Position numbers and translations under genes: made by a program. Of a stretch of 13,590 nt of DNA, positions 1-7,628 are shown in pieces. The number at the start of each line of letters is the position of its first letter. Position 1 is the stretch's first letter. The stretch comes from CAYMST01 sp964393115 (GTDB lineage Bacteria > Bacteroidota > Bacteroidia > Cytophagales > Cyclobacteriaceae): assembly GCA_964393115.1 (NCBI GenBank), contig CAYMST010000126.1, positions 1-13,590 of the forward strand, given 5' to 3'. The notes beneath the pieces were generated by a model. The model was not told where the DNA came from. It did not search any database and saw only the letters and a list, made by a program, of their open reading frames with translations.

Positions 1-2
1 AA

Positions 3-659
3 GAAATTATTACAGAGACTAAAAATCTTCTTGGAGACACTGGCAAATTAAGATTGTTATTACATGCTATTGCCCGAGGAAACCTGAAGCCAATAGTTGA
101 TGCTAAACCGGTTACCAATGGCTTGAGTGAAAAAACAGATGGCATCCATACAACTGTGAAAGAGTTCTTCGCCATGCAAGAAACCTCATTTGCAAACACT
201 ACAGGAGGTCTCGAGCTTCAAGACTATCAGTTTACTATACATGCCATGGGCACAAACCTAATCGAATGGTCTAAAGCAGTGCTGGAACATCAATTATTCG
301 CTCCTGAAGCTCGGATTATAGGTTTAACCAGCGAGGGTGATAAAAAGGTATGGAAGGGCTACGCTGCCGTAGCGGCGGCAAAGGCGTCTTTAGATGCCCT
401 AAGCAAATACTTAGCGATAGAATTTGCTCCGTTTGGCATTACGACCAATTTGGTTCAAGCGGGAGTAACCGACACTCCTTCGTTAAATATGATTCCTGGT
501 AGCGACATACTAAAAGACACCGCAAAAATGAGAAACCCATTTCATCGTCTGACAAGACCTGAAGATGTAGCCAATGCCATATATTTATTATGTCGAGATG
601 AAGGAAGCTGGATAAATGGTACAACCCTAGTCGTAGATGGAGGAGAACATTTAAAATAA
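3..659 (+). CDS. Enoyl-ACP reductase-like SDR oxidoreductase (FabI/FabL type), 5'-truncated by window edge
   Basis: The frame is open from the first bases of the window (codons from nt 3), so the gene starts upstream and roughly the N-terminal 80-90 residues, including the glycine-rich NAD(P) motif, are missing. A TTG at nt 54 lies inside the fold and is not the likely start. The catalytic pair is Tyr (nt 360-362) and Lys (nt 381-383), separated by six residues. Y-x6-K is the FabI/FabL enoyl-ACP reductase spacing; ordinary SDRs have Y-x3-K. The stretch after the lysine (ASLDALSKYLAIEFAPFGI) and the C-terminal NGTTLVVDGGEHL resemble Bacillus FabL. The predicted role is NAD(P)H reduction of enoyl-ACP in the cytoplasm, the last step of an elongation cycle. 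The dehydratase starts 4 nt after its stop, which supports an operon. The fold is secure; the enoyl-reductase assignment is inference from the Y-x6-K spacing and context. Confidence 0.85.
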   Translation, partial: EIITETKNLLGDTGKLRLLLHAIARGNLKPIVDAKPVTNGLSEKTDGIHTTVKEFFAMQETSFANTTGGLELQDYQFTIHAMGTNLIEWSKAVLEHQLFAPEARIIGLTSEGDKKVWKGYAAVAAAKASLDALSKYLAIEFAPFGITTNLVQAGVTDTPSLNMIPGSDILKDTAKMRNPFHRLTRPEDVANAIYLLCRDEGSWINGTTLVVDGGEHLK

Positions 660-663
660 TCCA

Positions 664-1122
664 ATGAATCAGGATGAGCTAATTGATAAAGTTTTATCAC
701 TAATTCCCCAAACGTCACCATTTAGGTTTATTGACACTATTAAGGATATCTCAAAGGAACAAATCATTGGGGAATACCAGTTCAAGGAAGATGAATATTT
801 TTATGCTGGACATTTCCCAACCAAACCGGTAACGCCGGGAGTAATACTGACCGAATGCGCAGCGCAAACTGCTTTGGTGGCTCATTTGATTTATCATCTA
901 TTGGTGGATAACGACCAAGATATGGCTTCATACGAAATGGCGTTTACTTCGTCGAATGTTGAGTTTCTAAAACCCGTATGGCCGGGAGAAAAAGTAACAG
1001 TACATGGAACTAAGCAGTATATTCGCTTTCACAAAATGAAAACTTCGGTGAAAATGTATGATAGCGCCGGAGATATCGTTTGTAAAGGCGAGCTATCAGG
1101 AATGTACATCATGAAAAAGTAA
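664..1122 (+). CDS. 3-hydroxyacyl-ACP dehydratase, FabZ-like hotdog protein
   Basis: This 152-residue protein has the usual FabZ length. It would remove water from 3-hydroxyacyl-ACP to give trans-2-enoyl-ACP. The N-terminal PQTSPFRFIDTI corresponds to the FabZ start of fold (PHRYPFLLVDRV type). The catalytic segment GHFPTKPVTPGVILTECAAQ carries the active-site His50 and Glu64. It has no signal peptide or membrane helix, so it is cytoplasmic. The ATG lies 4 nt after the stop of the upstream reductase, and its own stop is 7 nt before the ketosynthase start, so the genes are tightly coupled. Housekeeping FabZ in Bacteroidota is often fused to LpxC. This is a stand-alone copy next to a private KS and ACP, so I infer a dedicated pathway enzyme rather than the main fatty-acid dehydratase. 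Confidence 0.9.
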   Translation: MNQDELIDKVLSLIPQTSPFRFIDTIKDISKEQIIGEYQFKEDEYFYAGHFPTKPVTPGVILTECAAQTALVAHLIYHLLVDNDQDMASYEMAFTSSNVEFLKPVWPGEKVTVHGTKQYIRFHKMKTSVKMYDSAGDIVCKGELSGMYIMKK

Positions 1123-1129
1123 GGTCATC

Positions 1130-2410
1130 TTGGAAAAAAGAGTAGTAATCACCGGGCTCGGTATTGTAGCCCCAAACGCCGTTGGACTTGAACACTATAC
1201 GGAAGCTTTGAAAACCGGAAAATCCGGAATCAGGAGAAACGAGGAATTGGTAGAAAAAGGCTTCGGTTGTCAGATAGCTGGCGTCCCGGACCTTAGCACG
1301 GTCAATGTCGAGTCTTATCTATCAGAACTAACCTTAAGATTTCTTAAAAACGATGCTATTATTTACAGTTGTATTGCAGGATTAGATGCGTGGAAGGATG
1401 CAGGCCTAGAGCGTCCATCAAAAGATGAAATAGACTGGGACAGCGGAATAATATTTGGAGCGGGATCATTATGTGCCGATCATAATTTGCCAATTCAGGT
1501 TGATATGATTAATAAAAAAATGGTCCGAAAGATAGGTTCAAAGGCCGTTGAACAAAGAATGAATAATGGTGCTACTGTTTATCTATCAGGAATGTTGGGG
1601 CTTGGTAATTGGGTAGCTTCTAACTCTGCGGCGTGTAGTACCGGTACAGAATCCCTAATCATGGGCTATGACTGGATTAAAATGGGAAGGGCCAAAAGAA
1701 TGCTGTGTGGTAGCACGGAAGGTCAAGGTTCATTTGCTTGGGCCGGATTTGACTCCATGAGGATACTAGTACGTGATGCCAACGATCAACCAGAAAAAGG
1801 CTCCCGTCCTTTAAGTAACAACGCCAAAGGTTTTGTTCCTGGGACAGGCGCTGGAGCACTGGTACTCGAAGATTACGATAGTGCCATAGCACGTGGGGCC
1901 AAGATTTATGCTGAAATATTGGGAGGAGCTAACAACTCTGGAGGTCAGCGACTTGGTGGTACCATGGTGGCACCAAACTCGATTGGTGTTAAAAGATGTA
2001 TCAAGGATGCTATTACTCAAAGCCAAATCACAGCTGACGAAATAGATTTAATATCAGGACATTTGACGTCTACCATGGCTGACCCCATTGAAGTGAAAAA
2101 TTGGAGCGAAGTATTAAATCGTTCAGGAAAAGACTTTCCGTTCATTAACTCAACAAAAAGTATGATCGGACATGGTTTAGGATCAGCAGGGTCTATGGAG
2201 TTAGTGGCTTGTTGTCTACAAATGGAGCATGGTTTTGTACACCCTTCAATTAATGTTGAGCAGCTACATCCTGGTATTGAGGCTATGATTTCAAGAGAAT
2301 GCGTTCCCAATAACGCCATAGAAAAAGACATTAACATCGTGGCGAAGTCAAGTTTTGCCTTCGGAGATACGAACAGTTGTGCCATCCTGAAAAAATGGAA
2401 AGACTGTTAG
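1130..2410 (+). CDS. Beta-ketoacyl-ACP synthase, FabF-like (KAS II-type thiolase fold), TTG start
   Basis: This 426-residue condensing enzyme would join an acyl chain to malonyl-ACP. The full catalytic triad is visible: Cys169 in NSAACSTGTESL, His311 in SGHLTSTMADP and His348 in STKSMIGHGLGSAG, with Lys343 also conserved. The usual HGTST around the first His is HLTST, and the C-terminal FGGTN loop is FGDTN with Phe411 in the gatekeeper position. The start is TTG at nt 1130, because MEKRVVITGLGIVAPN matches the exact family N-terminus and there is no upstream in-frame ATG. The AAGGT after the dehydratase stop could serve as a ribosome site. No chain-length-factor partner is seen, so this is not a type II aromatic PKS pair. 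Substrate length and product are unknown. The family is certain. Confidence 0.92.
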   Translation: MEKRVVITGLGIVAPNAVGLEHYTEALKTGKSGIRRNEELVEKGFGCQIAGVPDLSTVNVESYLSELTLRFLKNDAIIYSCIAGLDAWKDAGLERPSKDEIDWDSGIIFGAGSLCADHNLPIQVDMINKKMVRKIGSKAVEQRMNNGATVYLSGMLGLGNWVASNSAACSTGTESLIMGYDWIKMGRAKRMLCGSTEGQGSFAWAGFDSMRILVRDANDQPEKGSRPLSNNAKGFVPGTGAGALVLEDYDSAIARGAKIYAEILGGANNSGGQRLGGTMVAPNSIGVKRCIKDAITQSQITADEIDLISGHLTSTMADPIEVKNWSEVLNRSGKDFPFINSTKSMIGHGLGSAGSMELVACCLQMEHGFVHPSINVEQLHPGIEAMISRECVPNNAIEKDINIVAKSSFAFGDTNSCAILKKWKDC

Positions 2411-2452
2411 TTTTTGTAAGAGTTTAATCATATTTGCGCAAAATGAACTGAT

Positions 2453-2716
2453 GTGAAGATGGAAAGGGATGCGATTCTTGAAAAGCTGAAGATTATAATT
2501 AGCACGTATATAGAAGAAAAAGATAAACTTGATGGACTTAGTCCTGAAAGCGACTTAATTAAAGACTTGGGAATCAACTCTATGCACGTTGTAGACATCA
2601 TAATAGATGTTGAATCTGAATTTGATATTCTTATAGAAGATGATCAAATCCAACAAATGACTTCACTTGAAAAGACAGTGGAAATAATTGAGTCTAAAAT
2701 TGCGGAGAAGGGTTAA
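2453..2716 (+). CDS. Acyl carrier protein (phosphopantetheine-binding), dedicated
   Basis: This small acidic protein has the four-helix ACP pattern and carries the growing acyl chain of the preceding enzymes. The phosphopantetheine serine is Ser43 (counting from the GTG) in the segment DLGINSMHVVDIIIDVE. The canonical DSL around the serine is NSM, so the Asp just before the serine is replaced by Asn. Two starts are possible: GTG at 2453 (87 residues) or ATG at 2459 (85 residues). An ATG at 2451 is followed at once by a stop. The ketosynthase ends 42 nt upstream, and the gene is followed by a strong terminator, so it is the last gene of the operon. The housekeeping ACP of Bacteroidota keeps DSL, so this is probably a pathway-specific carrier. 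Confidence 0.88.
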   Translation: MKMERDAILEKLKIIISTYIEEKDKLDGLSPESDLIKDLGINSMHVVDIIIDVESEFDILIEDDQIQQMTSLEKTVEIIESKIAEKG

Positions 2717-2733
2717 GAAAGATTCTAGTTGAT

Positions 2734-2774
2734 AAAAAAGGGCTTGTTAATGGAAATTGACAAGCCCTTTTTTT
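2734..2774 (+). terminator. Rho-independent terminator of the acyl-elongation operon
   Basis: There is a perfect 14-bp stem: AAAAAAGGGCTTGT (2734-2747) pairs with ACAAGCCCTTTTTT (from 2760), with a 12-nt loop and a run of seven T at 2768-2774. It begins 17 nt after the ACP stop. The A-tract on the left means it could also work on the minus strand, but no minus-strand gene ends here. Confidence 0.93.
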
Positions 2775-2862
2775 GTATCACAAAATAACTGTTATACGCA
2801 AACCTTTAATCCTTAACAAAAGGTTAGTAATCTGACAATTTAGGATTCCCGATTTTTGAATA

Positions 2863-3093
2863 ATGTGGATAGTTTGTACTGAGAACCCAAAGCCAGACGA
2901 TTACATTTCGGTCTACGAAACACATTCTTTAAAATGGATAAACAGCATACGGATAGAATATCAAACCTTTCGTTCAAGAAGTTTAGCTATGCATTTTGTA
3001 AAGAAAATTCTCTCAAAATACTCATTACATAAAGTCAGATTGATTCATATCGAAAATGGGCAAATTGGACGGTCACGATTATTACATTTGTAG
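2863..3093 (+). CDS. Small hypothetical protein (76 aa)
   Basis: I do not recognise this family. The ORF starts with ATG and codes a basic 76-residue soluble protein (MWIVCTENPKPDDYIS...) with alternating hydrophobic and charged residues. It has no signal peptide or transmembrane stretch; residues about 40-55 could form an amphipathic helix. It lies alone after the operon terminator. Its stop is one nucleotide from the stop of the convergent histidine kinase, which fits gene packing here. A GATTTTTG sequence a few bases before the ATG resembles the Bacteroidota -7 box with one mismatch, but I see no -33 partner. It could be a chance ORF. The main support is that it fills an otherwise empty slot without overlapping another gene. 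Confidence 0.45.
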   Translation: MWIVCTENPKPDDYISVYETHSLKWINSIRIEYQTFRSRSLAMHFVKKILSKYSLHKVRLIHIENGQIGRSRLLHL

Positions 3094-3094
3094 A

Positions 3095-4654
3095 TCACGC
3101 CACTTGATACGTGTTAACCACCACTTTCATAATACTCTCATGTAATGACTCCATCGTAAAAGGTTTGGCCAAATAATGCATTCCTGCGTCTAAAAACTTT
3201 TGAACATCCTCCGCCAAAACATCTGCGGTAAGCGCTATTATGGGAATATGCTGTGTCCGTCCACTACCCTTTAAGATTTCTGTAGCACTTACTCCATCAA
3301 GTACAGGCATGTGAATATCCATTAAGATAACATCATAATCGTTTTTAAAAGCCTCTTCCACTGCTTGCTTACCGTTTGAAACCACACAAAAGTCTGCTTG
3401 AGCCAACTTTAAAACTTTATTGATTAATATCTGGTTAACCTTGTTGTCTTCAGCTACTAGAACTTTATAGCCTTTTAGAGAAAGCTCACTATTCCTGTCA
3501 AAACTTTTTACGTTATCACAATCAATGTTGGCCTTTTTGAAAGTAAAAGTAAGGTCTACCCTTGTACCAACTCCTAAGGTACTATTTACATTGATCGTCC
3601 CACCCATCAAATCGACATATTTCTTTACGATTGACAGCCCCAAACCAGACCCGTCAAATGCTCTATCCTTGCCCTCGTCTTGTTGTCTGAATTCTTGAAA
3701 TATAAATGGCATGAAATCCTCTGCAATACCAACTCCTGTATCTGACACCACGACAGAAATGGTTTCGGAACTTTTGTCTTGAAGAGGTAATAGACGAACC
3801 TTTACGTCTATCCGACCTGAATTAGTAAACTTATATGCATTATTGATCAGGTTGTTCATGATCTGTACCAGCTTCGATTTGTCACCGGAAATATTTCCAT
3901 CTACTTCTCGGTCTATCTCGAGGTAAATTGGCACTGAATTCTCATGAGATGTGGCTTTGAACTGCTCACAGATATCCTGAAACAACTGTCTCAAACAAAA
4001 GTCTGTGTTTTTTAAACCAATATTTCCAGACTCAATTTTAGAAAGGTCCAAAACTGTATTGACTAGTCCCAATAAATGATCGCTGGAGTTCTTGACCATT
4101 TTTAAGACATCCAAAACATTATCATCATGTATTGTATTCATGAGATAATCAGTAAAACCAATTATGGAATTTAGAGGCGTACGAATTTCATGACTCATAT
4201 TAGCTAGAAACTGGCTCTTAGCCTCACTGGTTTTAATAGCTTGGTTTTTGGAATTCAATAGTTCTTGCTTTACGTTTCTCTCTTCGGTAATATCTCTTAT
4301 TAATCCTACTAGAAATTTATTACCTTCCTGACTTACGAATAACGACTTTTTTGTCAAAATTGTATGTACCAGGCCCTGAGAATCGGTAAACAACTCTTCA
4401 TTCTCACTGTTTTTCCCAGACTGAAAAACACGATCATCCATCTTCCAAAAAACATCAGCCTCAGCCTTAGGTGAGAAATCATAATCCGACTTACCGATTA
4501 CATCTTCTCTTTTTTGGTTAATGTGTTTGCAGAAAGCATCGTTAACCACTACCCAAATATGTTGATCGTTCTTAACGAAAACAGGGTCGTCAATGCTATT
4601 CACAATTTTATATAAGAAATCTTCCGAAAAATTATTTAACACTGACCCTTCCAT
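3095..4654 (-). CDS. Hybrid sensor histidine kinase: PAS - HisKA - HATPase - receiver
   Basis: With ATG at nt 4654 the protein has 519 residues; a TTG three codons earlier (4663) is a weaker option. Domains in order: PAS (about 10-125, with KNDQHIWVVVNDAFC and the PAC end FLVGLIRDITEERN); a short coiled linker; HisKA with phospho-acceptor His155 in NMSHEIRTPLNSIIGF; HATPase_c with N-box NNLINNAYKFT, SDTGVGI and GSGLGLSIVKKY; and a receiver domain with acidic pair ED (402-403), phospho-acceptor Asp446 in LMDIHMPVLDG, Thr476 and Lys497 in LAKPF. All catalytic residues are present. There is no membrane segment, so it would sense an internal signal through PAS. No output regulator or HPt protein is adjacent, so phosphate must pass to a partner elsewhere. 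The DUF2867 gene lies 86 nt upstream on the same strand. Confidence 0.93.
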   Translation of the reverse strand: MEGSVLNNFSEDFLYKIVNSIDDPVFVKNDQHIWVVVNDAFCKHINQKREDVIGKSDYDFSPKAEADVFWKMDDRVFQSGKNSENEELFTDSQGLVHTILTKKSLFVSQEGNKFLVGLIRDITEERNVKQELLNSKNQAIKTSEAKSQFLANMSHEIRTPLNSIIGFTDYLMNTIHDDNVLDVLKMVKNSSDHLLGLVNTVLDLSKIESGNIGLKNTDFCLRQLFQDICEQFKATSHENSVPIYLEIDREVDGNISGDKSKLVQIMNNLINNAYKFTNSGRIDVKVRLLPLQDKSSETISVVVSDTGVGIAEDFMPFIFQEFRQQDEGKDRAFDGSGLGLSIVKKYVDLMGGTINVNSTLGVGTRVDLTFTFKKANIDCDNVKSFDRNSELSLKGYKVLVAEDNKVNQILINKVLKLAQADFCVVSNGKQAVEEAFKNDYDVILMDIHMPVLDGVSATEILKGSGRTQHIPIIALTADVLAEDVQKFLDAGMHYLAKPFTMESLHESIMKVVVNTYQVA

Positions 4655-4740
4655 GCTAACCAATCATAAATTACCGAGTTGTCCTTTATCAATAATAACG
4701 ATAATTTAAGCCAATGTAAATCAGAAGTTACCGTTTTCGA

Positions 4741-6228
4741 CTAACCGTTTTTTTTACGGCATGAAGTTTCTTCTTTAAATGAAACAATTTTGCTCACCAT
4801 ACCTTGAAACATAATTTCATGAAATGGTAAGACAGAAAACCAATATAGCCTTCCCCAAACTCCCCTTGGTCTGAAAGTAGCCGTTTGCAGCAATTGATCT
4901 TTACTTACTTTAAATTCTAACCAAGCCTCTCCTGGTAATTTCATCTCTGCAAATAGAAGTAATCTTCTACACGAGTAGTCAGCATCAACTACTCTCCAAA
5001 AATCTAGTGCATCACCTTTTTTAAGGTCTAACTCACTCCTACGTCCTCTCCTTAAGCCGACTCCTCCCACGAGCTTATCAAGAAATCCACGAAAACGCCA
5101 TAAGAAATTACCGTAGTACCAACCTCTTTGACCACCAATTTTCCAGACATTATCCCATATTTCCTCTACACTTCGGTCAAAACGTAGGCTTCTACGGTCT
5201 GTAAAAACACCATACTTAGGAACAGAGGTAAGGTCCATAAAGTCATCTTCGAAGGACCTATTATAGATAGAATCCTTCCAACTTGAAACTACAACTTCAT
5301 GATTTTGTATGCGCAAAGCCCGTCTGATTGACTCCTCATAAGAGACACTTTTAACCTTAATCAGGCGAGATATGGATTTATTTTGATCTACTACCACATC
5401 GTTTCTCAAACTTTCCACCAGGTGCCTTGCCAAAGAAAAAGTTACCGCTGTAACAAAATACAGCCATAGCGAAGAGAGTCGTGGTGTAAGAATGGGAACG
5501 GTGAAGATCGAACGTCTCAGTTTCCTCACACGAGCATACCCCATTAACATTTGTCGGTAGGTCAAGACCTCCTTGCCTCCTATATCAAATATTTCATCGT
5601 ATGTTTTTGCATTCAACAAAACCGCCACCAAGTATTCCAAAACATTCCTAACAGATATAGGCTGGCATCTAGAGTTCAGCCATCTTGGCGCTATCATAAA
5701 CGGCAGTTTCTCCACCAAGTCCCTAATAATTTCAAATGATGCACTACCTGATCCCACGATTATAGCAGCTCTCAATACCGTAACGGGGATACCAGAATTG
5801 CTGAGGATTGTTTCTGTCCTTTTCCTGGAAGCTAGATGAACAGAAAGAGATTGGTCATTAGCTATCCCACCTAAATATATAATTTGCTGTGCTTTTGTAG
5901 ATGAAATGTATGTTGAAAAGTTCTCGGCCAACTTTTGCTCAAAAGAGTCAAACCGCTTTTCGCCACTACTCATACCATGAAGAAAATAGTAGGCAGCGTC
6001 AATATCTTTCGGCAACTTATTTAGTGATAGACGATCACAAAAATCAGCTTCAATAACATCAATATTTTCAAGTTGATTCAGGTCAAAATCCTCGTAATCA
6101 AACCTTCTTTTATCTCTCACCACACATATCACATACACTCCAAGGTCCAATAGATGAGGTAATAAACGCCTACCCATGTAGCCTGTTGATCCAGTAAGTA
6201 GAATTTTATGCACGCGAGTCATATACAT
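4741..6228 (-). CDS. NAD(P)-binding Rossmann (atypical SDR) protein with C-terminal DUF2867
   Basis: With ATG at 6228 this is a 495-residue protein; ATG 6222 is equally possible. The frame extends to an ATG at 6300, but that would add a hydrophobic non-family leader before TRVHKILLTGSTGYMGRR. The N-terminal half has the TGSTGYMG dinucleotide motif (about 12-19) and resembles NmrA-like/atypical SDRs. The classical Y-x3-K is absent; the matching region reads SVHLASRKRTETIL. The C-terminal third (about 346-480) is DUF2867, a helix-grip-like domain, with the hallmark segments RGWYYGNFLWRFRGF, GGVGLRRGRR and GDALDFWRV, then AEMKLPGEAWLEF and FRPRGVWGRLYW. The reaction is not established for this family. 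It may be a redox or ligand-binding protein acting on a hydrophobic metabolite. It is divergent from the glycosyltransferase gene and possibly co-transcribed with the downstream kinase. Confidence 0.85.
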   Translation of the reverse strand: MYMTRVHKILLTGSTGYMGRRLLPHLLDLGVYVICVVRDKRRFDYEDFDLNQLENIDVIEADFCDRLSLNKLPKDIDAAYYFLHGMSSGEKRFDSFEQKLAENFSTYISSTKAQQIIYLGGIANDQSLSVHLASRKRTETILSNSGIPVTVLRAAIIVGSGSASFEIIRDLVEKLPFMIAPRWLNSRCQPISVRNVLEYLVAVLLNAKTYDEIFDIGGKEVLTYRQMLMGYARVRKLRRSIFTVPILTPRLSSLWLYFVTAVTFSLARHLVESLRNDVVVDQNKSISRLIKVKSVSYEESIRRALRIQNHEVVVSSWKDSIYNRSFEDDFMDLTSVPKYGVFTDRRSLRFDRSVEEIWDNVWKIGGQRGWYYGNFLWRFRGFLDKLVGGVGLRRGRRSELDLKKGDALDFWRVVDADYSCRRLLLFAEMKLPGEAWLEFKVSKDQLLQTATFRPRGVWGRLYWFSVLPFHEIMFQGMVSKIVSFKEETSCRKKNG

Positions 6229-6476
6229 CAAACCCCTGATTATAATTAAGGTTTGAAAAATAACGCCCAAAAATGATCGTTTTATAAATATACATAGCAC
6301 TCTAAGTATATAAACACCTTCCAGCTCCTCTTATAACCAACTAGATGAATGGACGTTTCGCAAGGCAAAAACGAGGTCAACCAAAAGATTGTAACTCATA
6401 CCTTCTTTAATAATTAGTTGATAAATATTCCTTTGTCTACCCTTAAATTGCGGTCCAGAATTCTATAATACGTTGC
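6229..6476. other. Divergent intergenic region between the DUF2867 gene and the glycosyltransferase
   Basis: These 248 nt must hold the promoters of two divergent genes. I see no exact TAnnTTTG box in either direction. The nearest are TATATTTA on the minus strand and TTCCTTTG before the glycosyltransferase, each with one mismatch and no good -33 partner. An 8-bp palindrome AGAATTCT lies at 6457-6464. No RNA gene or convincing hairpin is visible. Confidence 0.5.
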
Positions 6477-7619
6477 ATGCAGTTGTTTTTTGATAACTAC
6501 GAAACCTTATTAGCCATATTCACAGGACTTTATCTACTCTTTATGCTATTTAGTGTAGTGGGACACATTCGATTACACGTCAGGCAAAAAAAATATGTCG
6601 CACTAACGCATTTTCCAACAGTATCGGTACTCATCTCCTGCAAAAACGAAGAGGATGACCTTCCTACGTGCCTTGACTCACTTGCCGCCCTAGACTATCC
6701 TGAAGGTAAAATAGATTTTTGGATTGTCGACGATCGATCCACAGACCGAACAGCTAAAGTGATTCAGTCCTTCACACTAAAAAACAGCAACTTCCATTAT
6801 TTATCAACAGAAGATTATGACACACATCTGGAAGCAAAAGCAAGAGGAATATCATTTGCGGCAAAGCATGCCAAAGGTGAATGGCTATTTATAACGGATG
6901 CTGACGCACAGGTACCTTCTAAATGGATAAAAGAAATGCTTAAGCAAGTTGATGATAGCACAGGAGTAATTGGTGGGATGCTTGCGGTTAATGATATTGG
7001 TATTTTAGGAAAACTTGAACGGAACACATGGGGCTTCACATTACCATTTGCTGCGGCCATGTCGGGATGGAATAAAGTATTTATTTGCGTTGGACCTAAT
7101 ATGGCCATTAGACGAAAAGCCTACGAGAACGCCGGAGGACTGGAAGCCGCAAACTTCAAGATTGCAGAAGATTTGGCTATATTCCAATTGGCCAAACAAT
7201 CCGGCTATCAGGCTAATTTTATGGCCACGAAAGAATCAACTGTGGAGTTAAAACCGGTACCAACTTTCTGGCACCTATTCAGCCAATTAAGAAGATGGCT
7301 AAGAGGCGGCTTTGAGGCTACGTTTGAATATTGGATTGGGCTATCGTTGTCGTTGGGCGTATGCTTTACCATGGCTTCCTTGCTCTACATAGGGCTTTTC
7401 ACGCAACACCCAGCATTTATTAAATTTTTCTTGCTAAAGTGTTTAGGTGATAGCTTACTCATTTTATCAGAGAAATTAATCATAGGAAAAAGTCGCTATA
7501 TTAGATATTTACCAATCATATGGATGTCAAACCTGTTTATTTTTATTTGGCTTCCGTTGAGTATGTTATTTTCTCCTAGGGTGCACTGGAAAGGCAAAGA
7601 CTATGATATAAAATACTAA
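6477..7619 (+). CDS. Membrane glycosyltransferase family 2 (processive-type GT-A)
   Basis: This 380-residue inner-membrane enzyme would transfer a sugar from a nucleotide sugar on the cytoplasmic face. One helix (about 9-30) comes first. The GT-A domain follows, with VSVLISCKNEEDDLPTCLDSL, the nucleotide-binding DD (85-86) in WIVDDRSTD, and metal-binding D141-A-D143 in ITDADAQVP. It also has the acceptor-site ED (231-232) and the Q270-LRRW motif typical of GT2 enzymes of the cellulose synthase/ceramide glucosyltransferase group. About two or three C-terminal helices (288-310, 345-366) end in RVHWKGKDYDIKY, similar to the W-x-G-x-x-Y tail of lipid or pigment glycosyltransferases. The acceptor is unknown; a lipid, carotenoid or short polysaccharide are all possible. 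The serpin gene begins 9 nt after its stop, so they are probably one transcript. Confidence 0.88.
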   Translation: MQLFFDNYETLLAIFTGLYLLFMLFSVVGHIRLHVRQKKYVALTHFPTVSVLISCKNEEDDLPTCLDSLAALDYPEGKIDFWIVDDRSTDRTAKVIQSFTLKNSNFHYLSTEDYDTHLEAKARGISFAAKHAKGEWLFITDADAQVPSKWIKEMLKQVDDSTGVIGGMLAVNDIGILGKLERNTWGFTLPFAAAMSGWNKVFICVGPNMAIRRKAYENAGGLEAANFKIAEDLAIFQLAKQSGYQANFMATKESTVELKPVPTFWHLFSQLRRWLRGGFEATFEYWIGLSLSLGVCFTMASLLYIGLFTQHPAFIKFFLLKCLGDSLLILSEKLIIGKSRYIRYLPIIWMSNLFIFIWLPLSMLFSPRVHWKGKDYDIKY

Positions 7620-7628
7620 ATTAGAAAC

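Noticed and set aside
54..56. TTG start for the first SDR gene
   Set aside because: The frame is open to the window edge, and the resulting protein would lack the whole cofactor-binding half. The gene is truncated by the window instead.
2017..2385. 122-aa minus-strand ORF inside the ketosynthase gene
   Set aside because: It is antisense to a strongly conserved coding region and is best explained as a shadow of it.
2433..2442. TTTGCGCAAA palindrome in the gap before the ACP gene
   Set aside because: It is a single 10-bp palindrome without a clear promoter near it. It may be an operator, but the evidence is too thin to list.
2801..2825. AACCTTT / AAAGGTT hairpin after the operon terminator
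   Set aside because: It has only a 7-bp AT-rich stem with an 11-nt loop and no T-run; it is too weak to call as a terminator or riboswitch.
6229..6300. Upstream extension of the DUF2867 protein to the ATG at 6300
   Set aside because: The extra residues (MLCIFIKRSFLGVIFQ...) do not belong to the family. The Rossmann domain starts normally just after the ATGs at 6228 and 6222.
6815..7251. Minus- and plus-strand ORFs inside the glycosyltransferase (97 and 78 aa)
   Set aside because: Both overlap the conserved GT-A catalytic region in other frames and have no start signals or family features.
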